Below, piece by piece: positions 10,046 to 21,000 of a stretch of DNA of 64,000 nt. The DNA is taken from positions 62,001-126,000 of the forward strand of contig NZ_JAPSKV010000002.1 in NCBI RefSeq assembly GCF_031181385.1. The letters run 5' to 3'. Each line of letters opens with the position of its first letter. Position 1 is the first letter of the stretch. Made by a program: the position numbers and the translations under genes. The DNA is from Fredinandcohnia onubensis (GTDB taxonomy: Bacteria > Bacillota > Bacilli > Bacillales > Bacillaceae_L). Below the pieces are notes generated by a model. The model did not search any database. It had not been told where the DNA came from and worked only from the letters and a program-made list of their open reading frames with translations.

Positions 10046-11092
10046 TTATAGCTCATCAAATCCATTGGATTGGGATACCTTCGTATAAGTCCGTGATTTT
10101 TGCTCAAAGAAGTCAGATTTGGTATCATTCATCATCTCATCACTAAACACCTGAATCCATGACATTGGGTTTTCTTTTTCTTCATATAGATTTTGAAAAC
10201 CAAGTTGGCGGAAGCGCTTGTTCGCAAGATACTCGACATACTCTTCAAATTCACGTAAATCGATTCCATCAATGTCTTTTAAAATATAGCGTGCCCACTC
10301 CTTTTCAAGCTCCACTGCCTGTCCAATTGATTTATAAACATATTCTTTGTTTTCTTCGGTATTCAAATCTGGGTTCTCTGATAAAAGAATTCGAACAAAT
10401 TGTGCAATGAAATATGCATGTTGCATTTCGTCTCTTTGAATATAGCTAATCATTGTACTAGTCTTAAGCATTTTTTGCTGCCTAGCTAGATTATAGAAAA
10501 AGGCAAACCCCGCATAAAAATAGATTCCTTCTAGATTAATCGAATTAATCGCTAACTTAAACAAATTTTCCGGAGTTGGATGTTCCCTAAAACCTTCGTA
10601 AGCCTCTAAAATCAATTGATTCCTTTTTCGGACAATTGGGTCTTCCTTCGCCTGATTAAAACGCATTTTTTGTTCGGGTAAAGGCACAAGTGAGCTCAGA
10701 ATATAAGAATATGATTCATTATGAACGGCTTCCTGTTGTGAAATTACTGCAAAAATGGCTTTAAAACTAGAGTCCGTCACATAATCCATTACCTGGTTCA
10801 TTGTCGGTGTTTGCAAACTATCTAATGATGCAAGTTGCGTATTGATTCGTAAAAATACATCCTTTTCAATAGAACTTAGTTGATCCCATTGCTTGATGTC
10901 ATCCTGCATGTTGATTTCTTGTGCTTTCCAAAAATTCGAAAGCAAGGTTTGATAGAGTGTATACATTTGTGGATATGCGATATCGTTCCAATTCAATAGT
11001 CCTGAGGTTTCTCCATTAATGATTCCTGTTGATTTATTCGGATACTCTGGATTAAACAATTTTATTTTTGTTAATGGCTGATTACTCGTCAT
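10046..11092 (-). CDS. nrdB: Class I ribonucleoside-diphosphate reductase, beta (radical) subunit
   Basis: Small subunit that houses the dimetal and tyrosyl radical cofactor for dNTP synthesis. The protein has 348 residues. All expected metal ligands are present by alignment to E. coli NrdB: D91, E121, H124, E188, E222 and H225. The radical tyrosine is Y128, seven residues after E121 (QEAVHNESY). This rules out the metal-free subclass. The ATG at 11092 follows the alpha gene by 15 nt with a ribosome binding site, and the flavodoxin gene follows by 2 nt. Whether it is best called NrdB or NrdF is uncertain; the metal (Fe or Mn) cannot be read from sequence. Confidence 0.92.
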   Translation of the reverse strand: MTSNQPLTKIKLFNPEYPNKSTGIINGETSGLLNWNDIAYPQMYTLYQTLLSNFWKAQEINMQDDIKQWDQLSSIEKDVFLRINTQLASLDSLQTPTMNQVMDYVTDSSFKAIFAVISQQEAVHNESYSYILSSLVPLPEQKMRFNQAKEDPIVRKRNQLILEAYEGFREHPTPENLFKLAINSINLEGIYFYAGFAFFYNLARQQKMLKTSTMISYIQRDEMQHAYFIAQFVRILLSENPDLNTEENKEYVYKSIGQAVELEKEWARYILKDIDGIDLREFEEYVEYLANKRFRQLGFQNLYEEKENPMSWIQVFSDEMMNDTKSDFFEQKSRTYTKVSQSNGFDEL

Positions 11093-11107
11093 CTGCTTGA
11101 TTCCTCC

Positions 11108-13396
11108 TTAACTATGGCATAGTTCACATTCTTCAATTTCTGCTTGTGACGTGCTTCTCACATAATACGTTGTCTTAAGTCCTTGTCTCCAAGCCTCTAT
11201 ATGAAGCTGTAAAAGATCCTTTGCTTTAATGTCATGTCTAACATACAGATTGAAGCTAATTCCCTGGTCGATATGACGTTGGCGTGCTGCATTTTGTCTA
11301 ATGCTCCAAATCTGATCCACTTCGTGACGTGCTTTTCGATAAAACTCATACGTCTTATAATTGATATCAGGGGCGGTAACTTTAAACTTAAAATTCTTTT
11401 TTTCCTCCGCATATTCAGCCGCATAGATTGGGTCAATTCCATCTGTGGAACCTCCGATTTTAGCTGTCGATGAATTTGGAGCCACAGCCATTAGCCAGCC
11501 ATTGCGTATTCCATGTTTAGATATATTTTCTTGAAGCTTACTCCATCGTTCCGACGAATACTTTCTGCGAGTAAAATAGATTCCCGATTCCCATTCAGAA
11601 CCTTTAAATTTACTATAAGCTCCTTTTTCCTTCGCTAGCTCCATCGATGATTTGATTGCATTATAAGCAATTGCTTCATATAGTTCATCTGCAAATTGAA
11701 CAGCCTCATCAGATTCCCAATAAATACCCTTTAACGCTAAAAGATGATGCCAACCGAAGGTACCTAATCCTACTGCTCGAAACTTCTTATTTGTAAGGTC
11801 AGCTTGTTTAACCGATATCGTATTTAAATCCACAACATTATCAAGCATCCTAACCTGGATTCGAATTAATCGTTCAAGGACATCGTCTCCGATAGCTCTT
11901 GGTAGATTGACAGAGGAGAGATTACAAACCACAAAGTCACCAGGCTTACGTACAATTACAATATTTCCTTCATCGTCGATATACTCCTTCGTAATCGCTG
12001 TTTCTGACATATTTTGAGCGATTTCTGTACATAAATTACTGCAAAAAATCGAGGTTCGTCCTGTTCCTAAAAGGTGTTTGTTCGGATTCTGGCGATTTAC
12101 TTCATCGCGATAAAACATGTATGGTGTTCCAGTTTCTAATTGAGCAATCATGATCCTTGCCATAACATCCATTGCACGATAGGATTTACGTGGTAATAGT
12201 GGATGATTCACAGCTTCCAAGTATTTTTCGGTGAAGTATTTTACATCCTCTTCATCGTAAAAATCCTCGAGACCTAATGGGTTTCCGTTCTCATCTTTCC
12301 AGCCCATGATTTGCTTTACTTCATGTGGACAAAAAGTGTGCCACTCCCCAATACTTCTGCCGTTCTCATCTACCTCTTGCAGCTTTTCCATAAACAAATC
12401 AGGTATGGAAACCCCTGTAAAGATATCGTGGGCCTTACGTCGTTCGTCTCCATTATTTGTTTTTAAATCTAGAAAGCCATTCATAATATCTTTGTGGAAA
12501 AGGTCTAAATAGATGGCAATGGCTCCTTGGCGTTGTCCTAATTGATCAACACTTACTGCTGTATCATTGATAAGGCGAATCCATGGAACAATCCCAGAAG
12601 AATTCCCTTTAAATTTCTTTATGTCAGAACCTAATGCGCGAACCTTGCCATAATATACACCAATTCCGCCACCATCTTTTGATAATCTAGCAATATCCCA
12701 GTTGTTTAAATAAATTCCATCAAGTGAGTCCTCAACAGTATCAATGAAACAAGAGGACAACTGACCAAAACTTTTACCTGCATTTGATAGAGTAGGAGTG
12801 GCCACTGTCATATATAAATTACTTAACGCCCAATAGGCTTCTTTCACATAAGTTAGACGAACTTCCCTTACCTCATGCTGCATTAATGTCATCGCGATTA
12901 TCATGAATCGCTCCTGTGGAAGTTCGTAAATATTTCGTTCGTAATCCCTTGCAAGATAGCGATCCGCTAATAAAAACAAACCAATGTATGTAAATAAATG
13001 ATCTTTAGAAGGATCTATTACATCTCCTAGTTCAATTATTTCATCCTTAGAATAGGAGTTTATTAATTCGTTAGAATATATTCCTTTTGATGTTAGCTCC
13101 TGTAACAACTCATACAAACTGCCATATTTTAGCGCACTGTTGTAATTTCTATTAGTTGCAGCTTTTTCATACAGTTCATTTAAATAGAGATTAGCCGCTA
13201 AATATGTCCAGTTGGGTTGATCCATGGCAATTTTGTTTAAGGAATAAAAAAGTGCATGCTGGTTCGCTTCAAATGTAGTGACATTCATTCCCTGCAATTT
13301 GTTTCGAATTTCGGTCGTGTCGAGCTGGTAGGTACTTTCTGCATATTCAAGCGAGTGTAAAACTGAATCCAATTCCCCTTGTGTTGTAATATTCAT
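11108..13396 (-). CDS. nrdA: Class I ribonucleoside-diphosphate reductase, alpha (catalytic) subunit
   Basis: Catalytic subunit that reduces ribonucleoside diphosphates in the cytoplasm. The protein has 762 residues. Redox cysteines C216 (QLSSCF) and C491 (FVVCNLSS) flank the active site. The thiyl radical cysteine is C456 in SNLCTEI, with N454 and E458. The C-terminal shuttle pair is C757/C760 (ECELCHS). I do not see a full N-terminal ATP-cone, so overall activity inhibition by dATP may be absent. The ATG at 13396 has a GGGAGAGAAA-type ribosome binding site. The mRNA leader carries a cobalamin riboswitch with an adjacent terminator, so expression should fall when B12 is plentiful. That would make sense if the genome also has a B12-dependent class II reductase. 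Confidence 0.93.
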   Translation of the reverse strand: MNITTQGELDSVLHSLEYAESTYQLDTTEIRNKLQGMNVTTFEANQHALFYSLNKIAMDQPNWTYLAANLYLNELYEKAATNRNYNSALKYGSLYELLQELTSKGIYSNELINSYSKDEIIELGDVIDPSKDHLFTYIGLFLLADRYLARDYERNIYELPQERFMIIAMTLMQHEVREVRLTYVKEAYWALSNLYMTVATPTLSNAGKSFGQLSSCFIDTVEDSLDGIYLNNWDIARLSKDGGGIGVYYGKVRALGSDIKKFKGNSSGIVPWIRLINDTAVSVDQLGQRQGAIAIYLDLFHKDIMNGFLDLKTNNGDERRKAHDIFTGVSIPDLFMEKLQEVDENGRSIGEWHTFCPHEVKQIMGWKDENGNPLGLEDFYDEEDVKYFTEKYLEAVNHPLLPRKSYRAMDVMARIMIAQLETGTPYMFYRDEVNRQNPNKHLLGTGRTSIFCSNLCTEIAQNMSETAITKEYIDDEGNIVIVRKPGDFVVCNLSSVNLPRAIGDDVLERLIRIQVRMLDNVVDLNTISVKQADLTNKKFRAVGLGTFGWHHLLALKGIYWESDEAVQFADELYEAIAYNAIKSSMELAKEKGAYSKFKGSEWESGIYFTRRKYSSERWSKLQENISKHGIRNGWLMAVAPNSSTAKIGGSTDGIDPIYAAEYAEEKKNFKFKVTAPDINYKTYEFYRKARHEVDQIWSIRQNAARQRHIDQGISFNLYVRHDIKAKDLLQLHIEAWRQGLKTTYYVRSTSQAEIEECELCHS

Positions 13397-13430
13397 CTAT
13401 TTCTCTCCCTTAACAATTTATTCGCTAAAA

Positions 13431-13461
13431 TAAAAAATCCGCCCAATTGAATTGAGCGGAT
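13431..13461 (-). terminator. Riboswitch-linked terminator in front of nrdA
   Basis: On the minus strand a near-perfect 12-bp stem (ATCCGCTCAATT pairing with AATTGGGCGGAT, one G-T pair) is followed by six T. It lies between the cobalamin aptamer and the nrdA ribosome binding site, so it is the likely expression platform of the riboswitch. Confidence 0.85.
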
Positions 13462-13549
13462 GAAACGATAACATCAAGAGAGCACAAGAGTTGCCCTACC
13501 TGTCGCCACCGTTTCATCTTCCCAATCCCCGAAGAAGGTGAAACATCTT

Positions 13550-13740
13550 AAGAAAAGACAGGTCTCCTGACTAATGCGTCACTCTACTTTGAACCCTTCC
13601 CATATAAGTACCTTTATTTAAGTGATCTTATACAGTGGCCTGTTCATTTCGTCAGCATTTACAGTTGCGGGGGCAGTTCTGGACTTTCACCAGATTCCCT
13701 TTTAAGCACAAATGGCATCTCCTCCCAAGGCTAAACACAA
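13550..13740 (-). ncRNA. Cobalamin (adenosylcobalamin) riboswitch
   Basis: Read on the minus strand, this leader carries the conserved aptamer core in the right order: GGGAATCTGGTGAAAGTCC, then ACTGCCCCCGCAACTGTAA, then GCCACTG (the B12 box), GGGAAGG, and AGTCAGGAGACCTG. These blocks define the cobalamin riboswitch class. It is the leader of the nrd operon, about 155 nt upstream of the nrdA start, and is followed by an intrinsic terminator. By family knowledge ligand binding turns expression off. Confidence 0.95.
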
Positions 13741-13832
13741 TATGTAGTTGTTAAAATTCAAAATCTATCAATATATACTATTACATTTAATAATAAGGGA
13801 CACCTACTATTTTAGCAAGACAAAAATTGACA

Positions 13833-13852
13833 ATTATTTCTCGAGAAATAAT
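13833..13852. promoter_or_regulatory. 20-bp perfect palindrome, possible operator
   Basis: ATTATTTCTCGAGAAATAAT is a perfect palindrome in the intergenic region between the divergent nrd leader and the VOC gene. Next to it a TTGACA reads on the plus strand at 13827-13832. It does not match the NrdR, LexA or Fur consensus as I know them. It may be an operator for the nrd promoter, the VOC gene, or both. Confidence 0.45.
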
Positions 13853-13954
13853 GCCTTGAGCTTTTTCTAAAGGTGAAAAAGTGTATGATATCTTTAGTAA
13901 ATAGAAATCATAGTGTAGGGCAACTTACTGATTTTAAAAAGGAGTGTTTTGTGA

Positions 13955-14365
13955 ATGAAAGGAAAAGCGACACCTTATTTAATGTTTAATGGGAATGCGA
14001 AAGAAGCTTTGGAATATTATAAGGAGATATTTGAGGGCAAAATATTGGATGTTCAAACATATGCTCAGGCAGGTTATGAAACTCAGGACTGGGCTAATGA
14101 CCGACTCATACATGGTAAATTTAAAAAGAATGACTTCTTAATAATGGTATCAGATGACTCTCCCGACCAAAGTGTAGCTTTCGGAAACAATATCTCTTTA
14201 GTTATAGAATTTGAAAGTGAAGAGGAAATTACGAAAACCTATAATGACCTAAAGCAAAAAGGCACTGTGTTCATGGAATTACAAGATACATTTTGGGGTG
14301 CAAAATATGCAAAAGTAAAGGACCAATTCGGGATCATTTGGGACTTAAACTACGAAATGAAGTAA
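13955..14365 (+). CDS. VOC family protein (PhnB/glyoxalase-like)
   Basis: 136-residue member of the vicinal oxygen chelate superfamily, PhnB-like subgroup. The N-terminal pattern TPYLMFNGNAKEALEYYKEIF and the C-terminal WGAKYAKVKDQFGIIWDLNY are typical of this group (beta-alpha-beta modules with a late FGxxWxL signature). PhnB-like proteins have mostly unknown substrates, and the gene name does not imply a phosphonate role. The ATG at 13955 has an AAAAGGAG ribosome binding site and a strong terminator follows, so it is monocistronic. Confidence 0.8.
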   Translation: MKGKATPYLMFNGNAKEALEYYKEIFEGKILDVQTYAQAGYETQDWANDRLIHGKFKKNDFLIMVSDDSPDQSVAFGNNISLVIEFESEEEITKTYNDLKQKGTVFMELQDTFWGAKYAKVKDQFGIIWDLNYEMK

Positions 14366-14370
14366 ATGAT

Positions 14371-14400
14371 ATTCCCCTAGCAACTAGGGGAATTGTTTTT
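14371..14400 (+). terminator. Terminator after VOC gene
   Basis: Perfect 10-bp stem ATTCCCCTAG / CTAGGGGAAT with a 3-nt loop, followed by TGTTTTT. It ends next to the stop codon of the convergent GNAT gene. Confidence 0.9.
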
Positions 14401-14938
14401 ATTTCTTCCATTCATGTTTTAGCAGCCCATAAAAGTACATATCAAATCGCTTCCCGTCGCGCTCTAGAAATTCTCTTGAGGTGCCTTCTCTAACAAATCC
14501 TAACTTTTCATACAAGGCGATGGCCCTCTCATTGTACTGAAAAACGGATAATTGGATTCTATGAAGATTTAATTCTTGGAAAGCAAAATCCAGCACGAGC
14601 TGTATGGCTTCGTATCCAAGCCCTCGATTACGGTTTCCTTCTCCACCTATTGCGATTGCTAGCCATGCATTTCGATGCGGCCAAATAATACTATCAATGT
14701 CCACAAATCCAACTAATTTATCAGTCTCCAATTCTTTAATCCCAAATACAAACTCTTTCTCGTTTTTCTGTTCAACCCACTCTTTAAAAGCTGAATGATG
14801 TTTAGGAAAGGATGGTAAAGTGTCTAGATTTCTAAGTAACTCTTGATCCTCATACCAACTTACAATGGACGGAACATCATCTTCTTTAATTCTAACAAGC
14901 TGGACTTTTTTTCCTCTTAACAAATTGTACGTAATCAT
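14399..14938 (-). CDS. GNAT family N-acetyltransferase (RimJ/RimL type)
   Basis: 179-residue acetyl-CoA-dependent N-acetyltransferase. The core fold is recognisable. The region around residues 95-125 (AIAIGGEGNRNRGLGYEAIQLVLDFAF) holds the acetyl-CoA pyrophosphate-binding loop R/Q-x-x-G-x-G/A. The C-terminal beta-alpha (ERAIALYEKLGFVREGTSREFLERDGKRFDMYFYGLLKHEW) is characteristic of the RimJ/RimL branch. The acceptor is unknown. The ATG at 14938 has GGGAG upstream. It is a single gene between two terminators. Confidence 0.85.
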   Translation of the reverse strand: MITYNLLRGKKVQLVRIKEDDVPSIVSWYEDQELLRNLDTLPSFPKHHSAFKEWVEQKNEKEFVFGIKELETDKLVGFVDIDSIIWPHRNAWLAIAIGGEGNRNRGLGYEAIQLVLDFAFQELNLHRIQLSVFQYNERAIALYEKLGFVREGTSREFLERDGKRFDMYFYGLLKHEWKK

Positions 14939-15018
14939 TTAAATTACTCCCTTATTCTTACTATGAGAGTAATTCAACATTTTTGGTAAAAATCCTTTAG
15001 AAATATTTTTCAGGTCAT

Positions 15019-15057
15019 ATAAAAAACGAGAGAAAAACACTACGTTTTTCTCTCGTT
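15019..15057 (-). terminator. Terminator after the surface nucleotidase gene
   Basis: Perfect 14-bp inverted repeat AACGAGAGAAAAAC / GTTTTTCTCTCGTT with a 5-nt loop. On the minus strand it is followed by a T-run. It lies about 20 nt past the stop codon. Confidence 0.9.
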
Positions 15058-15077
15058 ACTAGCCTTTTTACAGTCTA

Positions 15078-18000
15078 TTAAGCTGTTTTTCTTCTGTTTA
15101 CATAGAGGAGACCAACAGCTACTAGGATTAGGGAAAGTCCAACCACTAACATGTTAGCCATATTCGTAGCTGTTATAGGAAGTTTTTTCCCTCCATTAGA
15201 ATTCTTCGAATCAGAATCTTTTACAGTTGAGTCATTTGTATCAGAACCCTTCACTTCAGAACCGGGACTTTCTTTAGTATCTTCAACTTCTAACACACCA
15301 AATGTACTAAAGTGATCGGTAGTAGCAGTAATTTTGCCATCTTTGTATTCGCCACCGACCAATTCCCATTCCTTACTTTGTGGATTCCAATAGAAAACCT
15401 TCACTTTTTTCGGATCATCCACTGTTTTAGGGTCAATCGAAAAAGTCATTGTGACTTTTTCGTTGAACTTGTGATAGCCCTTGCCTTCGGATTTGATTGT
15501 AAAATCATAGGCAACTAAAGCATCCTTACGATTGTCCTTCTGTACTTTAATTTCCGTTTCACTATCAGGTAAGATAGATGAAGGAATTTGAAGGTCAACC
15601 ACGCCATTTGAGATGACTAATGTTGCACTTGCTGCTTTAAGTTTCGCAATTGCTTCAGAGCTCAATGATACAAAAATTGTATTTTTCTTTTCAGGAACTT
15701 CAACTCTAACAATAGCTCCTTCTTTTAGTTCGCCTAAATCATCTGCAGATACTACATATTTGTTTCCTCTCTCGGCTTCTGGAGTAACAACAATAATCTG
15801 CGGTTCCTCTTCGCCTGGTGTTGTAGTAACATCAACGATTCTACCTTCAGTTTCAGTTGGGATTCCCTTACTACCAAGGCTCACTAAATGCTCACGGAAG
15901 TTTTCCCAATCAGAAAGTCCTAAATCTGTTACACGGCCTTCTTCGTAAGCTTTTGCAAATACGTCATAGCCGTCTCCACCTTTAGCTGTGAAAGCATTTG
16001 TAGCAATAATATAGGTAGTATTATCATCAACAGCTACAAGGTTTCCATTAGCATCTACAATGTAAACAGCAACTACACGTTCGCCTGCTGGTTTCGAAGA
16101 ATCGAATTCTACCTTACCTCCAGCAACATGTAGGAAACCACCATTCTCATTCGGATACTTGCTAACAGAAATTTCAAACGCTTCTTTCAGCTCAGCACCT
16201 GTTAATTCCATCGTAGCTAACGTATTACCAAATGGAAGAACTGTGATTACTTCACCTACTGTGATTGGACCTATATTAATTGCTGCACGAATCCCACCAC
16301 CATTTTGTAAAGCCATCACTACATTTTCACCAGTAAATTCTCTTGCTTTTTTAAGCATTCCATCTGTAATTAAGTTTCCTAAGATTGTTTCGTTTTTCCG
16401 TACACTTGGTTTTGTATTATCACCATTTGTACGTGGGTTTGCTAATTCTATAGGAGTTGATACTCCAATTTCCTCTTGTGCTACTTTGTCAACCTGGGCT
16501 TTGTACGGTGCTAATACTTCTGCTGCTTCAGGATCAACCTCTTGATCACCGATTGAAATTAATTCCCCAGCATGTTCAATTACTACACCTTTTTCATCGA
16601 ATACTACATCCAGCACACCTAGGTTGCTATTCGCATTACCTGCTTGAACGATTACTGTAGGTGTTTCATCTTTTGCAACAACGGATGGCACATCCAATGC
16701 TGTATGACTATGTCCACCTACAATAATATCGATGCCTTCTACACTTTCAGCTAGGATTAAGTCGTTATCAACCGCAGCATTATCATCATAACCAATATGT
16801 GTTAATGCAATAATTTTGTTGACTCCTTCTGCTTCAAAAGCTTCAACAGCTTTTTCAGCTTCTTGTAGATAGTTTTCAAATGCTATTGAACCCGGGCTTG
16901 AAATGTCAGCAGTTTCTTCTGTTGTTAAACCGAAGATACCGACTTTATCACCGTTAACCTCTTTGATGATTCCATTGTAAATTTGTCCATTATCAATTTC
17001 AGATGCGATAGAATCATTGAAAATCCCATCAAATTTAGCATCCTTCGAGAAATCAACATTGGCACTGACAAATGGGAACTTAGCTCCCTTGATAAATTCA
17101 ACTAATTTTTGATGTCCTTCAGATGAAGAACCTAAGTCAAATTCATGGTTACCAAAGGTCATTGCATCGAAGCCCATTAAATTCATCATGGCTAAATCTG
17201 CTTTTCCAAGGAACTCATTAAAATACAGTGTTCCAGTAAATGCATCTCCTGCATGAAGAAGTAGTGCATTCGGATCTTTGGCTCTTTCATCTTTCACTGC
17301 CGTTACCGTTTTAGGCATCTTTTCTAAGGCAGCATGCGTATCGTTTGTATGCAGTACAGTTAAGTTAAATTGACCTACCACATCAACGATTCTACCTTCA
17401 ACCTCAGTTGGTATTCCCTCGCTTCCAAGACTTACTAAATGGTCACGGAAGTTTTCCCAATCAGAAAGACCTAAGTCTGTTACACGGCCTTCTTCGTAGG
17501 CTTTTTCAAATACGGTATAGCCGTCTCCACCTTTAGCTGTGAAGGCGTTAGTTGCAATAGTATACATCTTCTCATCTTGTACTTCGACATACTCACCATC
17601 TTCGTTCAAGTAAGATACGGATACCACGCGTTCATGTTCTGGTTTAGTCGAGTCAAATTTAACTTTACCGCCAGCAAGATGTAAAAATCCACCATTTTCT
17701 CCAGGGTACTTGCTTACGGAGATTTCAAATGCCTCTTTCAATTCAGCGCCAGTAATATCCATTGTTGCTAACGTGTTACCAAATGGAAGAACTGTAATTA
17801 CTTCACCAGTTGTGATTGGGCCAGCATCGATAGCAGCACGGATTCCACCGCCGTTTTGTAAAGCCATTATCACGTCTTTACCTGTGAATGATTTTGCTTT
17901 TTCAAGCATACCGTCTGTAATTAAGTTACCAAGAATCGTTTCGTTTCTACGTACGCTTGGTTTTGTATCATCACCACTTGTACGTGGGTTTTCTAATTCA

Positions 18001-21000
18001 ATAGGAGTTGAGACTCCGATTTCTGTATTAGCCACTTCTTCAACTTTTGCCTTGAATGGTGCTAATACGGCCTGAGCTTCTTCGTCAGGATCTTGTCCTT
18101 TAATTTCAATTAATTTACCATCATGTGTCTCAACTACACCATTTTCGTCGAATTCAACATTTAGAACACCTAAGTTGCTGTTTGCATTACCTGTTTGAAC
18201 GATTAATGTAGGTGTTTCATCTTTTGCAACAACGACTGGTTCAGCCAATTCTGTATGGCTATGTCCACCAACAATAACGTCAATTCCTTCCACTTGTTCT
18301 GCTAGGATTAAGTCGTTATCTACAGCAGCATTATCGTCATAACCAATATGAGTTAGTGCAATAATTTTGTTAACCTCTTGTGCTTCAAATGCTTCAACAG
18401 CTTTTCTTGCTTCATCAAGGTAGTTTTCGAATTCAATTGAACCTGGGCTTGAAATGTCAGAGGTTTCTTCTGTTGTTAAACCGAATATACCCACTTTCTC
18501 ACCGTTTACTTCTTTGATGATTCCATTGTAAATTTGTCCATTTTCAATTTCAGATGCGATAGAATCATTAAATATCCCATCAAATTTAGCATCCTTTGAG
18601 AAATCAACATTGGCACTTACAAATGGAAATTGTGCACTTTGGATAAATTCGACTAATTTTTGATGTCCTTCACTTGAAGAACCTAAGTCAAATTCATGGT
18701 TACCGAAGGTCATTGCATCGAAGCCCATTAGATTCATCATGGCTAAATCTGCTTCTCCTTGGAACTCATTAAAATACAGTGTTCCTGTAAAAGCATCTCC
18801 TGCATGAAGAAGGAGCGAATCAGGATTTTCTGCTCTTACTTCCTTCACTGCAGTTACCGTTTTAGGCATGTTGTCTAAGGAAGCATGAGTATCATTTGTG
18901 TGCATGATGGTTAAGTCATAATTATCTTTAAGGTCAACTTGAACCATTACCGGGTCATGGTCACTCGCACGCCCCGCCATATCTGTAAAATCTGCATTAA
19001 TGTGTAAAATATCAATTTCAGTTCCAGGTACTAAGTTATTTGATACCACAATGTGGTCTAAAACTTGTGAGTTACCTTGGAACAGATATGTGTAACGATC
19101 ACTTAGTTCAACATGATTAATCATGTTGGTCATTAAGTCGCCTTCGTGGATTTTAAGAGACTCAGAGAATTGGAAATCGTTAAAATCACCAACTGATACG
19201 ACATTTGCATCTGGGTTATCAGATTTTATTTCTTCAATAAAGTCATAAACAATATTCGCAATTTGTTTACGTTGAACTTCACTACCATATACCGGCGGTT
19301 GTGTTGAACCGAATAATGGAGTGTCTCCAGATTTGGAGTTCCAGTGGTTAACAATAACCACAACATCTTCACCTTGGAAGGTAAATTGTGCTGCTAAAGG
19401 TTTACGGCTGTTATCAAATGCTGCATTTGTAGGATCAATTCGTCCAGGGTTAAGTGTTAATTTACCATCATCATAACCAACAGCTGTTGTTGCATCACCA
19501 GCCTGAATTCCCTCTGGCAAAGAAACACGTTCTGGATTATATAGGAATCCAACACGTATATTTGCATTAGGTGCTCCACCGTCTTGGTTATTAACAGGAT
19601 CAATATTTAAATATTGATATTCAGGACCACCCGCAGCAACAATTGCTTGAATCAAACGTTCATAACTTTCGTTAGCGGCTGCATCTCCTGTACTTTGTCC
19701 ATTGTTATCTTGAACCTCAGTTACCCCGATGATGTCAGGACTCTTCATGTCTTGAACAAAAGCTCTTGCTAATTTTTGAGCTTTATCGTCTGATGTTTCT
19801 TTCGTATTATTTGAGAAGTTTTCTAAATTGTAAGAAGCAATCGTTAGCTTATCATCTTCTTTAACAATTGTTGTTGTCTCAGGTTCTGCAATACCTTTAA
19901 CATGGTTTGATTGCATGTCTTCTAAATCAACATAGATCTTATAGTTTTGGAATCCATAGTTTACTACACCTGTGATCGGTCCTGTAAATTTGTCTCCTGT
20001 TGCTACCTCGAAATCTCTAGCAGCATTATTATCATACATTTTAAACTGGATACGATCCGGATTCGCATTGTCTTCCGTTAGTAATACTCCACCATGAAGA
20101 GTATCCGTTTTTCTGTTTTCTAAAACTGTAATCAAATCTCCGTGTTCTTGAGGTGCAACAGCCTTAACTGTTCCAACTTCAACAAGCATTCCTTCAATAC
20201 TTTCCCAGAAATCAATTGCATCTTCTTCTGGGTCAAACTCTCCGAAACTATCATTATCAATCACTTGATTTGGTAGATTGTCGCTCGTAATTTTTATTGT
20301 TTCAGGTAAATCAACGGTTTCCTCAAGCTTTGTTACCTTACCGCCCTGATCATCTCGTGCATTGATTTGTGTAACGGATAGGTCAGTCTTTTGTTTTGTG
20401 TCATAATACCCATCTATATGAAACTCATTGACAGTACCTGTTACGCTTACTAGATTACCTATTTCCACATCTGCTACTTGGTTTCCTGTATAAATCACGA
20501 TACCTTCAGATGTTTTTGGATTGTTATCCTTTTTATCATCTGGAGTTTGCATATGAAAATAGTTGCCACTACCAATTTTGTAGATATACGTAACGATACC
20601 TTCAACATTTTCGACTTTCACATTATCTAATGGAGATTCATGAGATTCTCCTTGGATATCATGAATATTGATTTCTTCAGCATCGTATACTGTATATATA
20701 TATTCTTTTACTTCACTGGCTGTTAAACCTTCTTTTACAGCAAAGGCTTTAATTGTTACATCTTCATTAACAGTAATTGGTTCACCATATTTTTGACCAT
20801 TTTCAACTGTCGGTTCAGAACCATCTATTGTGAAGTAAATTTCTGCACCTTCAGTTGTTGTAGATAAAGTTACCTTTGTTCCGGTAGGAACCATACCTGA
20901 TGGTTGAGATGCACCAACTGGTTGAGCTTTTGATGAATCTGCTACGATATCTGCTTGTCCACGAGGAATGATTTGATAATCTTGATCAAATTGTTGAACG

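Noticed and set aside
10046-11092. Metal-free (DOPA) class Ie beta subunit
   Set aside because: All six metal ligands and the radical tyrosine are present.
15613-18075. Several 110-130-residue plus-strand frames inside the surface nucleotidase gene
   Set aside because: They are antisense shadows; two of them are near-copies only because the nucleotidase module underneath is duplicated.
15830-18925. Duplicated nucleotidase module as an assembly artefact
   Set aside because: Substitutions are spread along the whole length of both copies and the joint is in frame with distinct linkers, so real duplication is more likely.
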